Below are positions 17,601 to 25,004 of a stretch of DNA of 64,000 bases, piece by piece (position 1 is the stretch's first letter; each line of letters opens with the position of its first letter). The notes below the pieces were generated by a model. It was not told the DNA's origin and made no database searches. It saw only the letters and a list, made by a program, of their open reading frames with translations. Origin of the DNA: Prevotella sp. (GTDB lineage: Bacteria > Bacteroidota > Bacteroidia > Bacteroidales > Bacteroidaceae); the NCBI GenBank assembly GCA_017561825.1, contig JAFZBK010000067.1:99726-163725 (forward strand). The letters run 5' to 3'. Position numbers and translations under genes: made by a program.

Positions 17601-18210
17601 TCTCACCCTTTTGATAGAGTTGATAGAAATATTCGCCGAGATATTCGCAACCTGCTTCTCTTATTTGTTCAGTCAGAGAAGAAATATCCTTCATCACTTC
17701 ACCTTCTGACTCCTTTGTCGTTTCCTTACGATTGCTTAAAAATCCTCGCCTTTGGTTCAAATGGTACAATGCACGTCCCAATATATAACGTTGGGCTATA
17801 TCTGTCAAGTCCAGTTTCTGCGTAAGACAGATGTGTCTGAACGTGTATGGATTGGTATTGGTCTTATCCTCAGTTCGTTGCCACTCCATAAACAACTCAT
17901 TGTCGGGATATACCTTTTTCAGCCTCCATTCTCGAAGACTTGATTTTGGTAAAGGAGGACACAAATGGTTTTCGGTTAGTATTGTCAGTAGTCGTATTTT
18001 CCTTATCTTTCGCCGCCAGTAGTGTTTACGCACAGATCGATGTTCTGTCCGCTCTGCAGCTTTTGACGACTCGATTCCCTTTTCAATTTTAACGCCTTCG
18101 GAGAATATGTTAGTACCCTTTGCTACAAGTTTGGTTCTCCCTTCTTCCTTATCTACTACAGCCCATCCAAGACTATTTGTACCTGTGTCAATTCCAAGAA
18201 TTCTTTCCAT
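14599..18210 (-). CDS. cas9: CRISPR-associated endonuclease Cas9, type II-C
   Basis: 1203-residue RNA-guided nuclease that cleaves DNA matching the crRNA spacer next to a PAM. Catalytic positions are intact: RuvC-I Asp8 (GIDTGTNSLGWAVVD), RuvC-II Glu592 (KIHIEFSRDLND), RuvC-III His836 and Asp839 (HHCIDAITIA), HNH Asp669/His672 (YDIEHTIPRSAGGD) and Asn695 (SSRYNRDVK). The arginine-rich bridge helix is at about 50-75 (AAERTEHRSVRKHYWRRKIR). The last ~200 residues should hold the PAM-interacting domain. It is short for the Bacteroidetes Cas9 group, fitting II-C. ATG 18210 follows a promoter at 18240-18270. Expected to be active in interference; the PAM is unknown. Confidence 0.98.
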   Translation of the reverse strand: MERILGIDTGTNSLGWAVVDKEEGRTKLVAKGTNIFSEGVKIEKGIESSKAAERTEHRSVRKHYWRRKIRKIRLLTILTENHLCPPLPKSSLREWRLKKVYPDNELFMEWQRTEDKTNTNPYTFRHICLTQKLDLTDIAQRYILGRALYHLNQRRGFLSNRKETTKESEGEVMKDISSLTEQIREAGCEYLGEYFYQLYQKGEKIRNHYTARKEHYLKEFHAICAKQELDEKLTKDLERAIFDQRPLKSQKGQVGICTFEKGKPRCPSSHPLYEDFRMYAFINNIKVKTNTLYEQAERALTNEEKGMIIPLFKRKSKRTFPFEDIAKKLVGKNNYCYYKSNEEKPYKFNYQMDTLVSGSVVNAQLEDIFGDDWLAGVCEVYTLAKDKTRFQIMNDIWHALFFYDDDEKLKEFAINRLQLDDEQAEKFSKISMPNDYAALSLKAIRKILPYMRDYGLIYSEAVFLANLIEVLPQHVWGIKEVRDVAIENVIEVMHSYDKNNIDGVTLEQCVKGFLTDKYHVDEADLKKLYHPSMMDLYPRQRPNDEGIYQLGSPRISSVKNPMAMHSLFRLRKVVNRLLKEGVITPETKIHIEFSRDLNDANRRWAIQTWQRENERDREKCRKEIEKYVESPSDSDILKYQLWEEQNHKCLYTGEEIRITDFLGDNPKYDIEHTIPRSAGGDSTKMNLTLCSSRYNRDVKKTKIPTQLAEHDEILNRITEWKERYEEFGRQIRKISTKGASSKEEKDSKIRRRHLLSLKRDYWRGKYERFTMTEVPEGFSRRQGTDISVISRYARLYLKSVFKHVYIVKSIATSDFRKMWGIQEEYTKKERVNHVHHCIDAITIACIDKVAYDKLAQFYHQSDEYKYNRGEKPVFEKPWPTFVNDIKQIQDELLIAHYSKDNMSKQAKRYVRDTHGGKVLTQGDTARASLHNDTYYGAIEVDGDIKYVVRKSLDGLDEKDVKNIVDGEVRSKVENAILLHGSLKNALEKTIWMNEDKQIPIKKVRVFTGSVTRPIHIRQQRDQSRHDYKRQYHVQNDRNYMMAIYVGHDKKGKEKREFELLNNITAANYYRRSNDKKPTDNQLVPLYSKSGYDLRYKLKIGTMVLLYENSHEEVWELDRKNLLKRLYKVTGMSILVVSSNTYGRINMIHHQDARPSSDVKITNGAFKADADFRPGIMLLHTQFKALVQGVDFEINDLGEIRRMI

Positions 18211-18239
18211 AAGAAGTATTATTATGTTAAAAGATGCCG

Positions 18240-18270
18240 TAAAGATACGGATTTATTTTGAAAATACAAA
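18240..18270 (-). promoter_or_regulatory. Promoter of the cas9-cas1-cas2 operon
   Basis: Minus strand TTTG (18267-18270), 19 bp, TATCTTTA (18240-18247; one mismatch to TAnnTTTG). Its -33 box lies between the -33 and -7 boxes of the divergent tracrRNA promoter, so the two promoters interlock. Confidence 0.7.
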
Positions 18271-18287
18271 ATTATTCTCTATATTTG
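18257..18287 (+). promoter_or_regulatory. Promoter of the tracrRNA
   Basis: TTTG (18257-18260), 19 bp, TATATTTG (18280-18287), a full match to the Bacteroidetes consensus. A start near 18292 would place the anti-repeat about 8 nt into the transcript. Confidence 0.8.
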
Positions 18288-18291
18288 CACT

Positions 18292-18376
18292 CAGTAAGAT
18301 TTCCTACATCTTATCACAATAAGGCCATCATGGCCGAAGGGTAAAACCTATACTCCCGCTTCGGTGGGAGTTTTTT
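18292..18376 (+). ncRNA. tracrRNA of the type II-C CRISPR-Cas system
   Basis: About 85 nt, divergent from cas9. Anti-repeat: 18300-18310 (TTTCCTACATC) is an exact complement of the repeat, then a 4-nt internal loop, then CACAAT (18315-18320) pairs with the repeat start GTTGTG including one G-U pair. Next come a small hairpin GGCCA-TCA-TGGCC (18323-18335) and a terminator stem ACTCCCGC-TTCG-GTGGGAGT followed by six T. This is the order expected of a tracrRNA: anti-repeat, nexus-like stem, terminator. The 5' end is inferred from the promoter. Confidence 0.92.
18352..18376 (+). terminator. tracrRNA terminator
   Basis: Eight-pair stem (one G-U) closed by a UUCG tetraloop, 18352-18371, followed by TTTTTT. 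In type II systems this stem also forms part of the Cas9-bound tracrRNA. Confidence 0.9.
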
Positions 18377-18540
18377 CTTAATAAGACCTTAATAAGACAA
18401 TGAATAGACATTATCCATAGCACATTGTTTATTGTTTATTTTATTGCTTGCAAATATACAGAACAATTATAATCAATATTATGGAATAATCAGCGGGAGA
18501 TTTTTGTGTTGAGGCAAAATAAAAGCCGCACTCCGAGCCA

Positions 18541-18575
18541 CCACCAACCCCTCCAAAGGGAGGGAGAAAGAAGGC
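18541..18575. repeat. GC-rich palindromic repeat, solo copy
   Basis: Contains CCCCTCCAAAGGGAGGG, the core of the family described under 35584-35624, in the same form as the copy inside leuC. Confidence 0.65.
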
Positions 18576-18615
18576 AAAAACGCACATGTTTCTGATACCT
18601 ATGGTTTCGTGCTAC

Positions 18616-18725
18616 AAAAACATAGATATTGGAGCCTAAAAACATAGATATTGGAGCCTAAAAGCATAGGTATTGGGGCCTAAAAGCATAGGTATTGGAG
18701 CCTGAAAGCATAGATATCGAGATGC
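18616..18725. repeat. Five tandem 22-bp repeats
   Basis: Unit AAAAACATAGATATTGGAGC plus CT, five head-to-tail copies without spacers; the last is degenerate. No frame reads through usefully. The absence of unique spacers rules out a second CRISPR array. Confidence 0.85.
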
Positions 18726-18772
18726 AAAACCTAACAATCAAAATTTGAAAAAAAATTGTCGTTTCTGGAATT

Positions 18773-19291
18773 TACCTACATGTTTTACCTTATTTTACTA
18801 TTACTCAGTGCGTTGCGAGAATTTCAAACTACATGGAAACTACATATAACTACATGCTACCTACATGTTTTGCCACAAATTGCCCTATAAAACCATAGAA
18901 ACTGTGGCACTAACAGGTAGAAAGTACGTCACTCTCTGACAGTCAGAACGTCACTCTTACATAAATTCTCTAGAGAATTTGTGCGCAAACAGCATGGTTA
19001 CAAGTAGTAAGTGACGTAGTTGTTCATATATTCTCTAGAGAATTTGTGCGCAAGTAGCATGGTTACAAGTAGTAAGTGACGTAGTTATTCATAAATTCTC
19101 TAGAGAATTTCATAGCAAACGACTAAGATACTTATCGAGAACACCATGGTTCCTGTCGTTTATACCCATCATACCATGTAGTTTGCATGTAGTTATATGT
19201 AGTTTCCATGTAGTTTGCATGTAGGTTAAATGGTTCACAATTCACTGTTTTACAGTTGGTTAAAACAAAACCATGTAGTTATGTAGGTAAA
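18773..19291. repeat. Non-coding region of 11-bp iterons, 33-bp inverted repeats and 65-bp direct repeats
   Basis: No gene is seen here. A perfect 33-bp inverted repeat (18825-18857 and 19185-19217) is made of an 11-bp motif, (A)AACTACATGG-like, repeated in phase: about four copies on the left and five in opposite orientation on the right, with further ACCTACATGTTTT-like copies outside. Between the arms lie two 65-bp direct repeats and part of a third, each beginning with the 18-bp palindrome AAATTCTCTAGAGAATTT (18963-18980; 19028-19045 with one change; 19093-19110). The arrangement looks like a protein-binding platform. Function unknown. Confidence 0.85.
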
Positions 19292-19310
19292 AATCACAAT
19301 CAAAGAAATA

Positions 19311-19641
19311 AAACGAGCTTTTTCTTTGTATGGTGCTCGTTTATTTGAACTTTGGCTTCGCCGCGTACCTTTGGCTTCACCGAACTTACTTCCGTTAACT
19401 ATGTTTTCCTCTGTCACGACTCAGCCATTCAAGTATACTTGATGGCATTCGCTGCTCCATCGGTTCGGAAAAACCCAAATATATTTGGACCATTCGTCCT
19501 ATTTTGCAGCATCCCAACAATGAAATACAAGCATTTCTTTGTATTCGCTGCTCCAAAATTTATCTGATTGATGAGTTTTGTCACGACTCAACAAATGAAA
19601 TGCAAGCATTTCTTTGTATTCGCTGCTCCAAAATTTGGTTT
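19311..19641. repeat. Hairpin-bearing repeats upstream of the (p)ppGpp synthetase gene
   Basis: No gene is evident. There is an AAACGAGC/GCTCGTTT inverted repeat near 19311-19341, then three related units ending in ATTCGCTGCTCCA. Two are nearly identical over about 43 bp (around 19519-19561 and 19592-19634) and contain GAAATGCAAGCATTTC-type hairpins; the third, diverged copy (around 19420-19460) contains CAAGTATACTTG instead. Two of the units start with TGTCACGACTCA. Confidence 0.7.
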
Positions 19642-19665
19642 TTCACTCACTAAATCGTAACTTTG
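19634..19665 (+). promoter_or_regulatory. Promoter of the (p)ppGpp synthetase gene
   Basis: TTTG (19634-19637), 20 bp, TAACTTTG (19658-19665), about 20 bp before the ATG at 19686. The ATG at 19614 lies upstream of the promoter and is not used. Confidence 0.8.
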
Positions 19666-19685
19666 CAAGCAAAACCAAAACCAGT

Positions 19686-21920
19686 ATGGATGAGAAACTG
19701 ATTTTCACTGAAGAGGAAAGGACGGAGACACTGGCTCTGCTGCAGGAACTGTGCGCTATGCTCAACACCTCCCTCATGGAAGGGGATGAGGAGAAGATTC
19801 ATAGTGATTTGCTGAAAGCGATGAACAGTGACTGCATGCAACGCGATGTGTTCGGTTTGAACCCCATTCTGGAAAGTCTGCATACTGCCATCATCGCCGT
19901 TGAGGAAGAAGGACTGAAGCGCGATGGTGTGCTGGCCATCCTGCTCTATAACAGTGTGATCAACGGCGTGGATGACCTTGCTCAAATCCAAGAGAGATAT
20001 GGTGAGTCGGTAGGTGTGATCATCCACGGTCTGGTACGCATTCAGGAGCTCTACAAGAAGAACCCTGTTATTGAGAGCGAGAACTTCAGGAACCTCCTGC
20101 TGTCGTTTGCCGAGGACATGCGTGTGATCCTGATCATGATTGCCGACCGTGTGAACCTGCTACGTCAGATCCGTGATACGAAGAACGAGGAGGCCAAACG
20201 ACAGGTCAGCGAGGAGGCCAACTACCTGTATGCTCCCCTCGCCCACAAGTTAGGTCTGTACAAGCTGAAAAGCGAACTGGAGGATCTCTCCCTGAAATAC
20301 TTGGAGCATGATGCCTATTACCTGATCAAGGAGAAGCTGAATGCCACAAAGAAGAGTCGTGACGCCTACATCGAGAAGTTCATCAAACCTATCGATGAGA
20401 AGCTCCGCGAGGCCGGTCTGACGTATCACATGAAGGGTCGTACGAAGAGTATCCACAGCATCTGGCAGAAGATGAAGAAGCAGAAATGCGGTTTTGAGGG
20501 TATCTACGACCTGTTCGCCATCAGGATCATTCTGGAGCCACCCGTTACTGATCATCCCACACGAACACAGGAGGTGTCGATGTGCTGGCAGGTCTTCGCC
20601 ATCATCACCAATATGTACCAGGGTAACCCGAAGCGGTTGCGCGACTGGCTTACCGTGCCCAAGAGCAATGGCTATGAGAGTCTGCATATCACCGTACTCG
20701 GTCCTGAGAACAAATGGGTGGAGGTGCAGATCCGTACGCAGCGCATGGACGAGGTGGCCGAACGCGGTCTGGCTGCCCACTGGCGCTATAAAGGCGTGAA
20801 AAGCGAGGAAGGGGGTCTTGACGACTGGCTGAACAGTATCCGCTCCGCCTTGGAGAACAACGAGAACTCGTTGCAGATGATTGATGAGTTCAAGATGGAT
20901 CTGTATGAGGACGAAGTGTATGTGTTCACCCCCAAGGGCGATCTCTTTAAGTTCCCCAAGGGAGCCACGGTACTCGACTTTGCCTACCATATCCACTCAC
21001 GGGTGGGTAACCAGTGTACCGGTGCCCGCATAAATAATAAGGTAGTGACGTTCCGCCATCAACTGCAGTCGGGCGACCAAGTGGAGGTGATGACATCCAG
21101 TAACCAGACACCCAAGCAGGACTGGCTCAATGTGGTGAAGACCAGCAGGGCGAAATCGAAGATCCGTCTTGCCCTGAAAGATATCCAGGTGAAGCAGGGA
21201 GCCATGGCGAAGGAGATGCTGGAACGGCGACTGAAGAACAGGAAGATTGAGATCGAAGAGAGCGTAATCAATCACCTGATTAAGAAGTTGGGTATCAAGG
21301 AGACACGCGAATTCTATAAACAACTGGCTGAAGGTACGCTCGACATGAATACCGTCATCGAGCGGTACGTGGAAGTACAGCAGCATGACAATGGTACGAC
21401 TCCTACCCTGCCCGTGCAGAGTGCCGATGAGTTCGTGTATGAGCATCCTGATGAAGAGATGACCTACGGCAGTGATGACGTGATCATCATTGACAAGAAT
21501 CTGAAGGGTGTTGACTTTCAGTTAGCCAAGTGCTGTCATCCCATCTATGGCGATAATGTCTTCGGCTTTGTCACCATCAACGGAGGTATCAAGATCCACC
21601 GCATCGACTGTCCTAACGCCCCCGAGCTGCGCAAACGGTTCGGCTACCGTATTGTGAGGGCCAAATGGAGCGGTAAAGGACAGGTGCAGTACTCCACCAC
21701 CCTGCGCATTATCGGTAACGATGATATCGGTATTGTGAACAATATCACCAGCATCATCTCCAAAGAGGAGAAGATCGTGATGAGGAGTATCAACATCGAC
21801 AGTCATGACGGATTGTTCAGTGGTAACCTCGTCGTGAATATCGAAGATACCAGTAAGCTGGATGCCCTGATCAAGAAGCTCAGGACAGTGAAGGGTGTGA
21901 AGCAGGTGGTGAGACTATAA
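19686..21920 (+). CDS. relA: RelA/SpoT-family (p)ppGpp synthetase with a degenerate hydrolase domain
   Basis: 744-residue RSH protein of the stringent response, making (p)ppGpp from ATP and GTP/GDP when ribosomes stall. The N-terminal HD region (about 1-200) lacks the HD-box: where bifunctional enzymes have HDxxED it reads YNSVIN (88-93), and the preceding metal His is absent, so hydrolase activity is probably lost. The synthetase domain (about 245-370) is intact: GRTKSIHSIWQKM, YDLFAIR, PKSNGYESLHITV, VEVQIRT, AAHWRYK. RLRD at 317-320 corresponds to the RxKD motif of bifunctional enzymes, not to the ExDD of proteobacterial RelA. TGS (EVYVFTPKGDLFKFPKGATV), a Cys-containing region (AKCCHPIYGD) and a C-terminal ACT domain follow. 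A stem (21919-21958) at the end may terminate it. Confidence 0.93.
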   Translation: MDEKLIFTEEERTETLALLQELCAMLNTSLMEGDEEKIHSDLLKAMNSDCMQRDVFGLNPILESLHTAIIAVEEEGLKRDGVLAILLYNSVINGVDDLAQIQERYGESVGVIIHGLVRIQELYKKNPVIESENFRNLLLSFAEDMRVILIMIADRVNLLRQIRDTKNEEAKRQVSEEANYLYAPLAHKLGLYKLKSELEDLSLKYLEHDAYYLIKEKLNATKKSRDAYIEKFIKPIDEKLREAGLTYHMKGRTKSIHSIWQKMKKQKCGFEGIYDLFAIRIILEPPVTDHPTRTQEVSMCWQVFAIITNMYQGNPKRLRDWLTVPKSNGYESLHITVLGPENKWVEVQIRTQRMDEVAERGLAAHWRYKGVKSEEGGLDDWLNSIRSALENNENSLQMIDEFKMDLYEDEVYVFTPKGDLFKFPKGATVLDFAYHIHSRVGNQCTGARINNKVVTFRHQLQSGDQVEVMTSSNQTPKQDWLNVVKTSRAKSKIRLALKDIQVKQGAMAKEMLERRLKNRKIEIEESVINHLIKKLGIKETREFYKQLAEGTLDMNTVIERYVEVQQHDNGTTPTLPVQSADEFVYEHPDEEMTYGSDDVIIIDKNLKGVDFQLAKCCHPIYGDNVFGFVTINGGIKIHRIDCPNAPELRKRFGYRIVRAKWSGKGQVQYSTTLRIIGNDDIGIVNNITSIISKEEKIVMRSINIDSHDGLFSGNLVVNIEDTSKLDALIKKLRTVKGVKQVVRL

Positions 21921-21960
21921 AGGACGGATTATCCCAAGTGAAGCTCCGCCAGTCCTTTTT
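21919..21960 (+). terminator. Possible terminator after the synthetase gene
   Basis: AAAGGAC … GTCCTTT with additional inner pairing and a T-run at 21956-21960. It overlaps the 3' end of the convergent TetR gene. Confidence 0.5.
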
Positions 21961-22543
21961 CCGTACAGATACCTTTGAACACGATGTTGACATAGTGCTT
22001 GTAGATCTCGCTGATGGGGAACTGCTCGTACATCTTGGTCATCATAACATGGTTCATCACCGCATCGCTCATGCTTGAAACAATCTCGTAGTTGATATCA
22101 CTACGGAAATACCCATGTTCCACACCGCTTTGCACAAATCGGATGGAATGAGATCGCCGCTCCTCATGCTGATCCTGCAGGAACTTGACCACACGACTGT
22201 ATTTCTGCAACTCACTGAAGAACAAAGGATTGATCTGTCCTAAGTGAAGGAGGTTCAGACGGATCACTTCCATGACGATTTCCATCTCGTTACGGGCATG
22301 CTCTGAGAACTGACGAAGATGTTCCAAACGGAGCTGGTGTTCGTACTTGACACCTTCGCACAACAACTGTTCCTTGTTTTCGTAAATCTCATACAAGGTA
22401 CGCTTGGAGATGGATAAGGCCTGCGCGATATCATCCATCTTCACTAGCTTGATGCCTTGACGCTTGAACATAGTCATGGCCGTAACAAGAATCTTTCCTT
22501 TCAATTCCTGACGATAGTTTGTTTGCGTATTGTTCTTCAGCAT
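21929..22543 (-). CDS. TetR/AcrR-family transcriptional regulator
   Basis: 204 residues. The N-terminal helix-turn-helix reads KILVTAMTMFKRQGIKLVKM, then DDIAQALSISKRTLYEIYEN with the family ending YxYFxxKExLL-like (YENKEQLL). The ligand-binding half shows no recognisable signature. The ATG at 22543 fits the usual ~10 residues before the HTH and lies 40 bp after a TATCTTTG element (22583-22590); a frame extending to 22648 would begin upstream of that promoter. Divergent from the malic enzyme gene by about 150 bp, so it may control it, but no operator is evident. Confidence 0.88.
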   Translation of the reverse strand: MLKNNTQTNYRQELKGKILVTAMTMFKRQGIKLVKMDDIAQALSISKRTLYEIYENKEQLLCEGVKYEHQLRLEHLRQFSEHARNEMEIVMEVIRLNLLHLGQINPLFFSELQKYSRVVKFLQDQHEERRSHSIRFVQSGVEHGYFRSDINYEIVSSMSDAVMNHVMMTKMYEQFPISEIYKHYVNIVFKGICTEKGLAELHLG

Positions 22544-22582
22544 GGCAGTAGTATTTACAAGTACATATCTTCGCTTCAGGTG

Positions 22583-22590
22583 CAAAGATA
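22583..22590 (-). promoter_or_regulatory. -7 element of the TetR gene
   Basis: TATCTTTG on the minus strand, about 40 bp before the chosen ATG. No TTTG at the standard distance. Confidence 0.5.
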
Positions 22591-22611
22591 AGTTTTTTTT
22601 TATTAAACTCA

Positions 22612-22641
22612 TTTGTTTCACAATTTTTTTTCGTACTTTTG
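22612..22641 (+). promoter_or_regulatory. Promoter of the malic enzyme gene
   Basis: TTTG (22612-22615), 18 bp, TACTTTTG (22634-22641), about 58 bp before the ATG. Faces the TetR -7 element. Confidence 0.65.
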
Positions 22642-22699
22642 CACCCAATTATTCATTACACACGTATTGGTGAGAAGATTGTTATAATAATATACAGCT

Positions 22700-25000
22700 A
22701 TGGTTAAGATTTCAAAAGAAGCCGCCCTCGCCTATCATGAGAACGGCAGACCAGGTAAGATTGAGGTGAAACCCACCAAATCGTACAGAACACAAACAGA
22801 TTTAAGTCTGGCCTATTCGCCAGGTGTAGCCTTCCCTTGTCTTGAGATACAAGAGAACCCCGACACTGCATACAAATATACCGATAAAGGTAATCTGGTG
22901 GCAGTCATCAGTAACGGTACAGCCGTACTCGGACTGGGTGACATCGGTGCCATGAGCGGAAAGCCCGTGATGGAAGGAAAAGGATTGCTTTTCAAGATCT
23001 ACGGCGGTATTGACGTCTTCGATATTGAAGTCAATGAAAAAGACCCCGAGAAGTTCTGCGAGGCAGTGGAGAAGATTGCCCCCACCTTCGGTGGTATCAA
23101 CCTGGAGGATATCAAAGCTCCTGAGTGCTTCTATATTGAAGACCGCCTGAAGAAATCGCTCGATATTCCCGTGATGCATGATGATCAGCATGGTACGGCC
23201 ATTATTTCTGCCGCCGGACTGAAGAATGCGCTTGAGGTGAACGGTAAGGATATCAAGAAGGTACGCATCGTGGTAAACGGTGCAGGTGCCGCTGCTATCT
23301 CTTGTACCAAGCTGTATATGGCCTTGGGTGCCCAGAAAGAGAATATCCTGATGCTCGACTCCAAAGGCGTTATCACCAGCGACCGTCCTAACCTCAATGA
23401 GCAGAAGAAGTTCTTCGCCACCGACCGTCGTGATGTACACACACTGGCAGAGGCCGTGAACGGTGCCGATGTGTTCGTAGGACTGTCGAAGGGTAATGTG
23501 CTTACCCAGGAGATGGTGAAGACCATGGCTAAGGATCCTGTGATCTTTGCGCTTGCCAATCCTGTACCAGAAATTTCCTACGAGGATGCCATGGAGGCTC
23601 GTCCTGACACGCTGATGGCCACAGGTCGTACCGACTACCCCAACCAGATCAACAACGTGATCGGTTTCCCCTACATCTTCCGTGGTGCCCTAGACGTACA
23701 CGCCACCGCCATCAACGAGGAGATGAAGATGGCTGCCGTACATGCCATCGCCGATCTGGCCAAGCAGCCAGTGCCCGACGTGGTGAACGATGTGTATCAT
23801 GTGAACAACCTCACCTTCGGTCGTGAGTACTTCATTCCCAAACCAGTGGATCCCCGTTTGATCACCGAGGTGTCTGCCGCTGTGGCCAAGGCCGCCATCG
23901 ACAGTGGTGTGGCCCGCAAGAACATCGAGAACTGGGAGGAATATAAGAACTCACTGTCCGTGTTGTTAGGTCAGGAGACCAAGCTCACGCAGAAGCTCTA
24001 TGCTACCGCCGCTGCGCATCCGCAACGCGTGGTCTTCGCAGAAGCCGTTCACCCCACCATGCTCAAGGCCGCCGTACAGGCCAAGGCAGAAGGTATCTGT
24101 CAGCCAGTACTCTTGGGTAATGAGGAGACCATTGAGAAGCTGGCTAACTCGCTCGACCTGAACCTGGAGGGTATTGATATCGTCAACCTCCGTCATCCCC
24201 GTGAGCAGGAGCGTCGTGAGCGCTATGCCCGCATCCTTACCGAGAAGCGTCAGCGCGACGGCTACACCTTCCAGGAGGCCAACGATAAGATGTTCGAACG
24301 TAACTACTTCGGTATGATGATGGTGGAGACCGGTGAGGCAGATGCCTTCATCACAGGTCTTTATACTAAGTACTCCAATACCATCAAGGTGGCTAAGGAA
24401 GTGATTGGCATCCGTCCTGAATACAAGAACTTCGGTACGATGCACATCATCAACTCGCCCAAGGGAACCCTTTATATCTCCGATACGTTGGTGAATGCCA
24501 ACCCAACAACGGACATGCTCGTGGACATCGCCAAGCTCTCTGCCACCACCGTTCGTTTCTTCAATGAGAAACCCACCATCGCTATGGTCAGTCACTCCAA
24601 CTTCGGTAGCGACGGTAGCGAGGGATCACGTAAGGTGCGTCTGGCAGTAGAGAAGATGCAAGAGGATTATCCTGATCTGGTGATTGATGGTGAGATCCAG
24701 TTAGGCTTCGCGCTCGACAAGGAGTTGCGTGATAATCTGTATCCTTTCACCCGTCTGAAGGGCAAGGATGTGAACACCTTGATCTTCCCCAACCTCACCA
24801 GTGCCCGTTCATCATACAAGATGCTACAGGCTTTGGATGCCGATGTGGAGATCATTGGTCCGATACAGATGGGTCTGAACAAGCCGATCCACTTCACCGA
24901 CTTCGGCTCATCCGTACGCGACGTGGTGAACATCACCGCCGTAGCCGTGATTGACGCCTACGTGGAGAAGATCAAGAACAGATTGAATGGAAAACTATAA
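22700..25000 (+). CDS. maeB: NADP-dependent malic enzyme with C-terminal phosphotransacetylase-like domain
   Basis: 766 residues. Residues ~1-430 are the malic enzyme (oxidative decarboxylation of malate to pyruvate with NADPH): [34 protein letters not shown] (metal and substrate binding) and [16 protein letters not shown] (dinucleotide fold). Residues ~430-766 form a PTA-like domain ([20 protein letters not shown] … [15 protein letters not shown] … [12 protein letters not shown]-like), which in MaeB proteins is regulatory (acetyl-CoA sensing) rather than catalytic. Cytoplasmic, linking the C4 acids to pyruvate. A strong hairpin 26 bp after the stop, inside the convergent gene, may act as terminator. 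Confidence 0.95.
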   Translation: MVKISKEAALAYHENGRPGKIEVKPTKSYRTQTDLSLAYSPGVAFPCLEIQENPDTAYKYTDKGNLVAVISNGTAVLGLGDIGAMSGKPVMEGKGLLFKIYGGIDVFDIEVNEKDPEKFCEAVEKIAPTFGGINLEDIKAPECFYIEDRLKKSLDIPVMHDDQHGTAIISAAGLKNALEVNGKDIKKVRIVVNGAGAAAISCTKLYMALGAQKENILMLDSKGVITSDRPNLNEQKKFFATDRRDVHTLAEAVNGADVFVGLSKGNVLTQEMVKTMAKDPVIFALANPVPEISYEDAMEARPDTLMATGRTDYPNQINNVIGFPYIFRGALDVHATAINEEMKMAAVHAIADLAKQPVPDVVNDVYHVNNLTFGREYFIPKPVDPRLITEVSAAVAKAAIDSGVARKNIENWEEYKNSLSVLLGQETKLTQKLYATAAAHPQRVVFAEAVHPTMLKAAVQAKAEGICQPVLLGNEETIEKLANSLDLNLEGIDIVNLRHPREQERRERYARILTEKRQRDGYTFQEANDKMFERNYFGMMMVETGEADAFITGLYTKYSNTIKVAKEVIGIRPEYKNFGTMHIINSPKGTLYISDTLVNANPTTDMLVDIAKLSATTVRFFNEKPTIAMVSHSNFGSDGSEGSRKVRLAVEKMQEDYPDLVIDGEIQLGFALDKELRDNLYPFTRLKGKDVNTLIFPNLTSARSSYKMLQALDADVEIIGPIQMGLNKPIHFTDFGSSVRDVVNITAVAVIDAYVEKIKNRLNGKL

Positions 25001-25004
25001 ATGA

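Noticed and set aside
18451-18458. TATATTTG on the minus strand pointing toward the tracrRNA, as a possible antisense promoter
   Set aside because: No TTTG at the required distance and the 8-mer is likely by chance in AT-rich DNA.
18616-18725. Possible second CRISPR array
   Set aside because: The 22-bp units are contiguous with no unique spacers.
19352-19567. 71-codon frame upstream of the (p)ppGpp synthetase gene
   Set aside because: It reads through the hairpin repeats and contains no recognisable protein features.
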